From the NCBI GenBank assembly GCA_028688535.1, contig JAQTXY010000056.1:1-8752 (forward strand): 8,752 nucleotides of DNA, read 5' to 3'. The stretch is from Methanothrix sp. Lineage in GTDB: Archaea; Halobacteriota; Methanosarcinia; Methanotrichales; Methanotrichaceae. The translations under genes were made by a program, and so were the position numbers. Shown in pieces: positions 1-5,735 of the stretch. Position 1 is the first letter of the stretch. Each line of letters opens with the position of its first letter. The notes beneath the pieces are model-generated. The model ran no database searches, was not told where the DNA came from, and saw nothing but the letters and a program-made list of their open reading frames with translations.

Positions 1-234
1 AACAAGAATTCTATTGATGAAGATAAAATTTATTTCAGGCTACATAAATTATTTGCGCCTAAGTTTAATTTTTCCTATCGAGGTGCTTATTATATAGTTT
101 CCTTAGATATTGATGTATTACTAAACTTATGCAGGGAAAATAAATTAGATATGATTAATGATCTTGAATTGAGAGAAAGAAACAAGATAACAAAATATAA
201 GAATCAGTCCTCGTTAGAAAATTGGGTGATCTAA
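1..234 (+). CDS. C-terminal part of an unidentified protein (5' end outside window)
   Basis: Frame 1 is open from the first base to the TAA at 232-234, giving the last 77 residues of a protein whose start lies left of the window. The visible part is basic and aromatic; it contains YFRLHKLFAPKFNFSYRG near its beginning and ends ENWVI. The base composition is very AT-rich, like the gene after it, and the codon choice (many AAA, ATA, TTA) supports real coding. The next gene starts 4 bp after the stop, so the two are almost certainly co-transcribed and translationally coupled. The RLHK-LFAPKF-SYRG pattern reminds me of the C-terminal winged-helix part of ORC/CDC6-like AAA+ ATPases found in some prokaryotic conflict systems. 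That is a memory-based suggestion that cannot be tested here, because any Walker motifs would lie outside the window. No function is assigned. Confidence 0.75.
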   Translation, partial: NKNSIDEDKIYFRLHKLFAPKFNFSYRGAYYIVSLDIDVLLNLCRENKLDMINDLELRERNKITKYKNQSSLENWVI

Positions 235-238
235 AATC

Positions 239-1240
239 ATGACAGAAATTTCAGAAAATGTTCTTAAAGGAGAGTCTACAAAATTATCGAAACATAATGG
301 CATAATTAAAGATTATGATTTATTTATATTCTCATGTGGATGGGAATCTAGGTGTCTTGAAATAATGAATTATGATTCGCTGAGTTTTATTTTTGACAAT
401 GCTATGATTATTTCATTTATGTATAAAGATGGCATGGGTTACGAAGAAGAATATATGAAGAAATTGATCCTATTTGCAGAAGAAAAATCCACCAATGTTG
501 AACGAATAGAATATTATCCAAATCGCTTAGAAATAATGGCCGAAGAAATATGCCAATCATTATTTAGGTTATATTTAGAACTAAAAAGACCACTCATCAT
601 CGGATATGATATTACTTGTAGCCCAAGATACATATTTTTATATCTCATGGCATTTTGTTTTAAATATAATATATGCAAAGAAATTTCTTTTTTTTATTCG
701 GAGGGCATTTACGATACCAATCCCGAGAAATATATCCATACAAAAGGAAATTGGAGCATTTTAGAAATCCCTGGATTAGAGGCAAAAGAATTCGAAATAA
801 ATAAGAAATTATTTGTGATTTCAGCAGGCTGGGAAGGAAGTCGTTATAGAAGCCTTATTTCCAGATATGAACCTGACAAAATCGGTATTCTTTTGCCGGA
901 TCCAGGCTTTTCAGAAGAATATACACTTCAAAGTACTCGTGAATGTAAACCATTAATCAATGATTATAACATTCAAAGCAATTCAATAGTTAAAGCACCA
1001 GCAGGGGATGCGATTTATGCGTGGGATATGTTAAGGTCTCCTGTTCTAAATGGGAAATATTATCATATAGCATATTTAACATTTGGCCCCAAACCGCACG
1101 CATTAGCAATGGGCTTGAGGGGATTTGTTAATGATAATATATCAGTACTATATCGCATTCCAGATGGATATTATAAAATTGAAGTTAAGCCCAATGGCAA
1201 TTTTTGGGAGTACGATATTAAAAATATATTATCTATATGA
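239..1240 (+). CDS. Hypothetical protein with two diverged copies of one domain
   Basis: This is a complete 333-aa protein with no signal peptide and no clear membrane segment, so it is probably cytoplasmic. I do not recognise the family. It seems to be an internal duplication. The first half has a beta strand ending in SCGWESR (residues 32-38), then SPRYIFLYLMAF (128-139) and the strand ISFFY (149-153). The second half has SAGWEGSR (195-202), then KPHALAMGLRGF (285-296) and ISVLY (301-305). Order and spacing match (about 94 and 21 residues against 87 and 17), as expected for two alpha/beta Rossmann-like units. The start at 239 is 4 bp after the upstream stop and has no Shine-Dalgarno, which fits coupled translation. 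Composition is AT-rich, unlike the helicase and queC genes downstream, suggesting horizontal acquisition. A role beside an ATPase in a conflict/defence system is possible but inferred only from composition and context. Confidence 0.85.
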   Translation: MTEISENVLKGESTKLSKHNGIIKDYDLFIFSCGWESRCLEIMNYDSLSFIFDNAMIISFMYKDGMGYEEEYMKKLILFAEEKSTNVERIEYYPNRLEIMAEEICQSLFRLYLELKRPLIIGYDITCSPRYIFLYLMAFCFKYNICKEISFFYSEGIYDTNPEKYIHTKGNWSILEIPGLEAKEFEINKKLFVISAGWEGSRYRSLISRYEPDKIGILLPDPGFSEEYTLQSTRECKPLINDYNIQSNSIVKAPAGDAIYAWDMLRSPVLNGKYYHIAYLTFGPKPHALAMGLRGFVNDNISVLYRIPDGYYKIEVKPNGNFWEYDIKNILSI

Positions 1241-1300
1241 TATATAATCTGCTATATTTAAAAAAAACAACATTTATCATTTGGAGGAGGAACCTAAAAG
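1241..1300 (+). promoter_or_regulatory. Promoter-like AT-rich stretch with strong Shine-Dalgarno
   Basis: Between the stop of the 333-aa gene and the ATG at 1301 lies a TATA-like run (CTATATTTAAA, 1252-1262) followed by an A-tract. About 25 bp further on is GGAGGAGG (1283-1290), 10 bp before the ATG. The spacing suits an archaeal TATA box with a short leader. It indicates that the small gene at 1301 was once independently and efficiently expressed. No operator repeat is visible. Confidence 0.45.
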
Positions 1301-1557
1301 ATGGATCTCGATAAGCTTGAGAGAGATGTCAAGCAAGAGGGCAACCGCATTGTACGAGTGAAGTATAAAAAGCGCTATTTGTCTGTGGAACTCTACCGTG
1401 AAGGCAGCTCTTCCTGGGCAAGGCCGCCGGGCGGGCCGGTGCCAAGAGCAAGTGGGAGATGCTGATGCTGCTCAGCGAGAGGGGGGTGCCTCTGGACTAC
1501 ACAGCCGATGATGCTAAGAAGGATCTCCAGACGCTTGAATCTGTTCTGGGAAGATAA
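1301..1557 (+). pseudogene. Small 85-codon gene broken by a one-base deletion
   Basis: The ATG at 1301 follows a textbook GGAGGAGG site. Translation runs MDLDKLERDVKQEGNRIVRV and onward to LYREG, then hits a TGA at 1463-1465 after 54 residues, the last part being Gly/Pro-rich nonsense. Moving to the other frame at about 1403-1405 restores a sensible protein: QLFLGKAAG, then KSKWEMLMLLSERG, ending LESVLGR with TAA at 1555-1557. Restoring a single base (GGCAG to GGCCAG) would give one continuous 85-aa reading frame with Gly-Gln at the joint. The repaired product is charged, begins with a short basic beta-like region and ends in an amphipathic helix. I do not recognise the family. It could be a true pseudogene, a sequencing error, or, less likely, a site of programmed frameshifting. 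A riboflavin kinase remnant begins immediately after its stop in the same frame. Confidence 0.6.
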
Positions 1558-1911
1558 TTGCCATTCCATGCCTCCGACCGTAAGGTTAAGATCGCAGAGA
1601 AGGGCATGCTTTTCGTGCTGACTGGTTATCATAATATTAGGAACCTATCGGAGCGAGCAGGTCAATATCATGCGCGGAAAAATCTCATCCGGTCTCGGTC
1701 AGGCCCAGTACTTCCTCACCCGTGAGGGCTACAGCTGCCAGTTCGTGGAAAAACTCGGCTTCATCCCTTCCCCGGCACCCTGGATGTGCTCCTGGATGAA
1801 CTCTTCCCGACTGAACTGCAGGCAATACAGATTGAGGGCTTCTCTGAGGAGGACCGCATTTTTGGTGATTGCAGATGCTACCCCATCAAGCTGAACGGCA
1901 TGCAGGCCGCA
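1558..1911 (+). pseudogene. ribK: Degraded CTP-dependent riboflavin kinase (RibK) remnant
   Basis: Three frame segments spell the archaeal riboflavin kinase that makes FMN from riboflavin and CTP. Segment one (frame 1, about 1573-1657) gives DRKVKIAEKGMLFVLTGYHN, the end of the winged-helix domain that precedes the kinase domain in many euryarchaea. Segment two (frame 2, about 1658-1774) gives QVNIMRGKISSGLGQAQYFL and then EKLGFIPSP, the family's glycine-rich start and substrate loop. Segment three (frame 1, about 1777-1911) gives TLDVLLDE, AIQIEGFSEEDRIFG and CRCYPIKLNGMQAA. The joints look like a loss of two bases near 1651-1658 (GAGAGC to GAGC) and of one base near 1774-1776 (CCGGGCACC to CCGGCACC). 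Most of the winged-helix N-terminus is missing, and the usual C-terminal part after the NG-QAA region (Arg-Pro-Glu-Arg-Thr-like loop to the Asp-Gly-Asp end) is absent. It cannot make an active enzyme; an intact copy is presumably elsewhere. Confidence 0.75.
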
Positions 1912-2016
1912 GACGCGGAAGAAGCAGTGGCGGCCATCCGGGCCGGGCAGACGTGCGGGGTGGGCAAACGGACGCTGCCGCGCTTCTTTATCGGGAATAC
2001 GGTGCAGTCGATATGA
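1912..2016 (+). pseudogene. Foreign C-terminal tail fused to the ribK remnant
   Basis: After LNGMQAA the reading frame continues as DAEEAVAAIRAGQTCGVGKR, then TLPRFFIGNTVQSI, ending in TGA at 2014-2016. None of the three frames here yields the expected riboflavin kinase C-terminus, so this looks like a fragment of another gene joined at about 1906-1912. The pattern of an amphipathic helix ending AIRAG-T followed by G-GKRT-P resembles the C-terminal ends of some PHP-domain metallophosphoesterases as I remember them. That identification is tentative. The fusion, if real, marks a deletion or recombination junction. Confidence 0.35.
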
Positions 2017-2076
2017 TGGAATCGCAATTCAGACATTTCGTGCGCCGCACTCTAGCATGAATATATATTTTGAATT

Positions 2077-2111
2077 GGAAAAATTATGGTGTCGCCATAC
2101 TCTATTTTTTT
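2077..2111. terminator. Probable bidirectional terminator between convergent units
   Basis: A short inverted repeat, TATGG (2085-2089) and CCATA (2095-2099), can extend by one G-T pair to leave a three-base loop. It is followed on the plus strand by CTCTA and seven Ts (2105-2111). On the minus strand it is followed by a run of five Ts (complement of 2079-2083). It lies between the plus-strand debris zone and the 3' end of the minus-strand helicase gene, 37 bp beyond the latter's stop. A symmetric hairpin with T-runs on both sides suits termination in both directions; archaeal termination depends mainly on the T-runs. Confidence 0.45.
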
Positions 2112-2147
2112 GTGTCGTAAATGAGATTGTTCGGCGTTTTGCATAAA

Positions 2148-4907
2148 TTATTGGGTGCCTAGCATTTTGTTTTGCATCTCCCTCATCCGCTCTCGCCTCT
2201 CTCCGGCTGCGGCCCCCAGGGTCGCCAGCCCGAATGCCATAGGTCCTGGCGTTGCCTCCTTCTTCAGAGCAACCTCGATCTCACCGCAGGCCAGGCCCCG
2301 CAGCACCTCCTTGATATTTTCTATCTCAAACCGATCCTCGATGATCTCCCGAAAGCTCTCCCGCAGCACGGCAAACTCATCCAGCCTGCCGGCAAAACCG
2401 ATGAGCATGTCTGCGTCAAACTGCTGACACCGAGCGCTTTTCTGTCGTCCCTTGTAGCTCTTCAGAATCATGAAGGAGCGGGTGGCATTGATGCGAAAGA
2501 CGCTCTTTAGAAGGCTCGTATTCTGCAAAGCCCGGTAGAGTAGCTGCTCGCAGTTCTCCTCCCGGATGGAGCCGATGATGGCCAGTAGATTCACCTTGCA
2601 GGAAGCAGGAAGTGCGAGCACAAAGCCCGAGTCGGCGGTGGTGATGCAGATGTCGCTCACCCGCTGCCGTGCCAGGAGGTAAGCTGCCATCCGGGCTAGC
2701 CCCTCGTTGAAGCGCAAGCCGTAGCCTGAGAGGAAATAGAAGATCCTGCGGCCAGCCTCCTGGTCGAGGCACTCTTGCACCACTATTCGGCAGTTGGTGG
2801 GAACCGCATCTTCTCCCAGAAAGCCGATCTGCTGATGAAATATCTCAAATATGCTGCGAGCACTGTTCTCGTCGATGGGGTACTGGCTTTGCAGCCAGCG
2901 AATAATGGCGATGCTATTATTATTACACTCATTATTATCACTATTATCAAAGCCCACTAGATCGTCTTTCTGTTGGCTTTTCATCATCCAGAGAATATCG
3001 TTTTTGAAGGAGAGTATGCTCCTCGCCAGGTCAAAGGATAAGGGCAACCTCTCTGAGGACCAGGTGGGTATATTAGGGCGGCCAGCGGCTGCATCCACAT
3101 AGATCTTGCCGCCTCTGCGATAGCAGAAGGAATAGGCCCCTCCGCCTATGGAAAAGATATCCCCTTTGTCCAGCTTTTCCATGTATTTCTCATCCAGCCT
3201 CCCCACAAAGCGGCCTTCCCGGGTATGCACATCGCAGGTGAACTGGTCGGGTATCATGCCCGAGTTAGTGTAGTAGATCATGCGAGAGCTGCCGCCCCTC
3301 GTTCCTATCATCTTCTTTTCGGCATCGTAGCGAATCTTGGGGTATATGCGCCTCTCCTGCATACCATCATTAGCTGCAGAGAGGTAGAGCACAGCACTCA
3401 TCAGCTCCTCTTGGCTCAGGTTCCTGTAGCAGTAGGATCTCCTCACCACTCGCAGAACTTCATCGACAGACCATTCTCTCTCCAGCGTCATTCCCAGCAG
3501 GTGCTGGCAGAGGGCATCCAGGGCATTTTGAGGAATATGAATTCGGTCCACATCCCCGGCTTTGGCCCTCTCCAGCATCACAGCGCACTCCATCAGCTCC
3601 TCTCTGTCCAGGACTATTATCCGGCCTTTTACGACTTTGTTCAGGCTATGCCCTCCTCTGCCGAAGCGCTGCAAAAGCGCGGCCACGGACTTTGGCGAGC
3701 CGATCTGCAAGACGAGATCGATATAAGGCATATCGATGCCCAGCTCCAGGGAGGTAGAAGAGCAGACCACTTTCAGCATCCCTTGCTTAAGACGGCGCTC
3801 CGTATCCATCCTTCCTTCCCTGCCCATGGAGCCGTGGTGGCAGGCGGAGTTCTCGGTGCTATAAAATTGAGGAAAACGCAGCTTGAGATTCTGGAGCACC
3901 CTTTCAGCGCCATTGCGACTGTTGGCAAAGATGAGGGTGCTCCGATGCTCCTGGATATGGCGGTGGAGCAGATCGTAGAGCCGGTCGGACAGCTCTTTTT
4001 GATCGGCAAGGATGAGATCGGGCACTGGGCAGAGCAGGCGTAAATCGAGGCGGCGGGAGAAACGGCAGTCCACCAGCTGCACAGGACGATAGTTCCCCGC
4101 CAGAAAGTCGGCCACCTCTTGTAGCGGCTCAATGGTGGCCGAGCAGCCGTTACGAACGAAGCTTCCTGTGAATGGGTCGACTGATGAGGGGTTTTTCTCC
4201 TGTAATTTTCTTGCGCCCTCTTGCTCAAATTCATCCTGGCCGATCAGCTCATCGCTTTCTTCCAGCTCTCGTTTCAGTTCCTCCAGCCGTTCCAGGCTGA
4301 GGGAGAGATGCACGCCCCGCTTGGAGGCGGCCAGGGAATGAATCTCGTCTACGATGACCCAGCGCACCGTTCTGAGCTTCTCCCGAAAGCGGGGAGAGCT
4401 GAGGAGAATGGCCAGGGACTCAGGAGTGGTGTTGAGAATATGCGGCGTCCTCCTCAGCATGCGGGCCTTCTCCTGAGCGGAGACGTCCCCATGCCGGATA
4501 GCGTGCCTGATCTCCTGTACTTTCAGCCCTCGCTCCTCTGCCAGGGCCTGCATCTGCCGGAGGGGCTGTTCCAGGTTCTTGTGAATATCATTGGCCAGAG
4601 ACTTTAGAGGAGAGATGTAGAGGCAATAGACCGTATTATCAAGCTCACCTTTGGTTGCCATGATGAAGAGCTGATTGATGATGGGGATGAAAGCAGAGAG
4701 AGTCTTTCCTGAGCCGGTGGGCGAGCTGATGAGCACATTTTTGCCCTGGGCGATGAGGGGCACTCCCTGGCGCTGAGGCGCTGTGAAGAGACTGCCCTCT
4801 GATCGGAAAGAGGAGAGCCACCAATCCTGCACTATGGGGTGAAAGAGAGAAAGGAGAGCGGTGTCTTCGGGAGAGATCGGCGAGGTGGCGGGAGGGAGGA
4901 AGGGCAT
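2148..4907 (-). CDS. lhr: Lhr-type superfamily 2 ATP-dependent helicase
   Basis: This 919-aa protein is a complete Lhr-family DNA/RNA helicase, thought to act in archaeal DNA repair, replication-coupled repair or RNA metabolism. Visible motifs in order: Walker A SPTGSGKT (62-69), motif Ia SPLKSLAND (99-107), Ib TTPESLAIL (160-168), Walker B DEIH (187-190), motif III SAT (256-258), motif IV TLIFANSRNGAE (324-335), motif V STSLELGID (384-392) and motif VI QRFGRGGH (413-420). Winged-helix and beta-barrel Lhr-core regions follow, then the typical C-terminal helices ending near TPGPMAFGLA (886-895). Length is normal for archaeal Lhr (about 850-950). Two oddities are an acidic insertion between motifs II and III (about 209-251) and an Asn/Asp-rich run (653-664). 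The ATG at 4907 has no Shine-Dalgarno, so initiation may be leaderless or SD-independent. The gene is flanked by non-coding gaps on both sides and is probably monocistronic. Confidence 0.93.
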   Translation of the reverse strand: MPFLPPATSPISPEDTALLSLFHPIVQDWWLSSFRSEGSLFTAPQRQGVPLIAQGKNVLISSPTGSGKTLSAFIPIINQLFIMATKGELDNTVYCLYISPLKSLANDIHKNLEQPLRQMQALAEERGLKVQEIRHAIRHGDVSAQEKARMLRRTPHILNTTPESLAILLSSPRFREKLRTVRWVIVDEIHSLAASKRGVHLSLSLERLEELKRELEESDELIGQDEFEQEGARKLQEKNPSSVDPFTGSFVRNGCSATIEPLQEVADFLAGNYRPVQLVDCRFSRRLDLRLLCPVPDLILADQKELSDRLYDLLHRHIQEHRSTLIFANSRNGAERVLQNLKLRFPQFYSTENSACHHGSMGREGRMDTERRLKQGMLKVVCSSTSLELGIDMPYIDLVLQIGSPKSVAALLQRFGRGGHSLNKVVKGRIIVLDREELMECAVMLERAKAGDVDRIHIPQNALDALCQHLLGMTLEREWSVDEVLRVVRRSYCYRNLSQEELMSAVLYLSAANDGMQERRIYPKIRYDAEKKMIGTRGGSSRMIYYTNSGMIPDQFTCDVHTREGRFVGRLDEKYMEKLDKGDIFSIGGGAYSFCYRRGGKIYVDAAAGRPNIPTWSSERLPLSFDLARSILSFKNDILWMMKSQQKDDLVGFDNSDNNECNNNSIAIIRWLQSQYPIDENSARSIFEIFHQQIGFLGEDAVPTNCRIVVQECLDQEAGRRIFYFLSGYGLRFNEGLARMAAYLLARQRVSDICITTADSGFVLALPASCKVNLLAIIGSIREENCEQLLYRALQNTSLLKSVFRINATRSFMILKSYKGRQKSARCQQFDADMLIGFAGRLDEFAVLRESFREIIEDRFEIENIKEVLRGLACGEIEVALKKEATPGPMAFGLATLGAAAGERRERMREMQNKMLGTQ
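2914..2948. repeat. ATT/AAT trinucleotide-rich tract inside lhr
   Basis: On the plus strand the tract reads as repeated ATT units broken by CAC and ATC (for example CTATTATTATTACACTC). On the coding strand it gives Asp, Asn and Ser codons, making an Asn-rich stretch at residues 653-664 of the helicase. It is sharply more AT-rich than the surrounding gene and resembles an expanded microsatellite within a linker between folded Lhr domains. The reading frame is kept because the unit is three bases. Confidence 0.6.
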
Positions 4908-5065
4908 TTGCGAGGTGATTGCAGAGGATGAGAAATAGTTCTTTCGGCTTTCGGCAGTTATTATGATGATTAGATAATAGAAAACCGTTTGGTCAAATCC
5001 TATCTATCCTATCAAGCCATCAAAAAGAAATGGCTTTATGCTATGTCTTAACAATGGACCGTCCA
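4908..5065 (-). promoter_or_regulatory. Intergenic region upstream of lhr and downstream of queC
   Basis: This 158-bp gap must hold the lhr promoter, since queC ends on the same strand just before it. It is AT-rich in the middle; a weak TATA-like sequence, TCTATTATCTAA on the minus strand (about 4970-4981), lies some 65 bp before the lhr ATG. Between them is a tandem of a 7-base unit (CTTTCGG twice, 4941-4954 on the plus strand). The bases just before the ATG read CAATCACCTC on the minus strand, which does not form a ribosome binding site. No small gene is evident. Confidence 0.35.
5014..5036 (-). terminator. Hairpin downstream of queC
   Basis: A perfect 7-bp inverted repeat, AAGCCAT (5014-5020) and ATGGCTT (5030-5036), encloses a 9-base loop that is T-rich on the minus strand (TTCTTTTTG). 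It lies 30 bp past the queC stop and before the lhr promoter region, so it is well placed to end the queC transcript. No T-run follows the stem, so it may act as a processing or stability element instead. Confidence 0.4.
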
Positions 5066-5066
5066 T
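5054..5066. repeat. 13-bp palindrome touching the queC stop codon
   Basis: ATGGAC (5054-5059) and GTCCAT (5061-5066) are exact inverted repeats around one central C. The right end overlaps the first base of the queC stop codon (5066-5068 on the plus strand). With a one-base centre it is unlikely to fold as an RNA hairpin without opening inner pairs. It could be a protein-binding operator or part of the 3' end signal, or chance. Confidence 0.35.
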
Positions 5067-5725
5067 CAATCTTTCTCACCTAATAGCGGATCTTGCCTTC
5101 CATTCAGTGCAAAAGCCTCCTCCCTCTCGATGCATGTCGGGCAGCTGCGGCAGGGATGCTCCTCCCCACGGTAGCAGGACCAGGTCAGCTCGTAGGGCAC
5201 CTCAAGGGCCAGGCCCATACTCACGATCTCTGCCTTGCTCATATCCACAAATGGAGCCTGCAGCTCTACAGGATGCCAGGCAGTAGCCAGGCGAATGGCA
5301 GGACGCAGTGCCTGCACAAATTCCGGTCGGCAGTCGGGATAGATAGTGCTGTCATTTTTATGAGCCGCATAATAGACTTCAGGAATCTCATGAGCCTCAG
5401 CGTAGCCTGCCGCCACAGAGAGCATGATCATATTGCGATTGGGTACCACTGTCTTCTTGGCGGCCTCCTCGGTATAGTGGCAGCTAGGCACATCCTTTCC
5501 ACCAAGAAGCGCGCTGTCACCCAAGAGAGAGGCGAGCGAGCTTAGATCGATGATTTTGTGTCTGATGTGCAGCCTTTCTGCAATAGCTCTGGCGCATTCT
5601 ATCTCTTTCTTATGCCTCTGGGCGTAGTTGAAGGTGAGAGCCGTCACCTCATAGCCGTCTGAGAGCATCTTGTAGAGCAATGTGGTCGAATCCACTCCCC
5701 CGGAAAGAATTAAAACGCCTCTCAT
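5066..5725 (-). CDS. queC: 7-cyano-7-deazaguanine (preQ0) synthase QueC
   Basis: This 219-aa protein converts 7-carboxy-7-deazaguanine, ammonia and ATP to preQ0. In archaea preQ0 is inserted into tRNA by TGT and converted to archaeosine at position 15. The PP-loop ATP-binding motif SGGVDST is at residues 8-14, followed by the family signatures FNYAQRHKKE (32-41), VPNRN (94-98) and APFVDMSKAEIV (157-168). Four zinc-binding cysteines, C184, C192, C195 and C198, are all present. Length is normal and the enzyme looks intact. The ATG at 5725 is fixed by GAGGAGG on the minus strand (5731-5737), 5 bp upstream. The kinase gene ends 10 bp before this start and its stop codon overlaps the ribosome binding site, so queC is probably the last gene of a shared transcript. 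It is unusual that no other queuosine/archaeosine gene is adjacent. Confidence 0.96.
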   Translation of the reverse strand: MRGVLILSGGVDSTTLLYKMLSDGYEVTALTFNYAQRHKKEIECARAIAERLHIRHKIIDLSSLASLLGDSALLGGKDVPSCHYTEEAAKKTVVPNRNMIMLSVAAGYAEAHEIPEVYYAAHKNDSTIYPDCRPEFVQALRPAIRLATAWHPVELQAPFVDMSKAEIVSMGLALEVPYELTWSCYRGEEHPCRSCPTCIEREEAFALNGRQDPLLGEKD

Positions 5726-5735
5726 TTATTCCTCC

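Noticed and set aside
1301..1557. Programmed frameshifting in the small gene
   Set aside because: No slippery heptamer or downstream structure is evident at 1400-1410, and neighbouring sequence carries further indels, so a lesion is the simpler explanation.
1393..1632. 79-aa minus-strand open frame in the debris zone
   Set aside because: It overlaps both the repaired small gene and the start of the ribK remnant, whose sense-strand proteins make better biological sense.
1869..2060. 63-aa plus-strand open frame with many Arg and Gly residues
   Set aside because: It is a shifted frame over the ribK remnant and its tail; the composition is typical of out-of-frame GC-rich sequence.
2914..2948. 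CRISPR-like or tandem repeat array
   Set aside because: The units are single triplets within a coding frame, with no spacers or longer repeat unit.
3225..4043. Long 272-aa plus-strand open frame inside the helicase gene
   Set aside because: It is antisense to the conserved motif-rich core of lhr; it has no recognisable domain and arises from codon bias on the other strand.
4908..4925. Minus-strand sequence AATCACCTC before the lhr start, similar to the 3' end of 16S rRNA
   Set aside because: It is only nine bases, has no other rRNA sequence around it, and would act opposite to a ribosome binding site; taken as chance.
5093..5545. 150-aa plus-strand open frame opposite queC
   Set aside because: It is antisense to a fully conserved QueC with all catalytic and zinc residues; no independent coding signal was seen.
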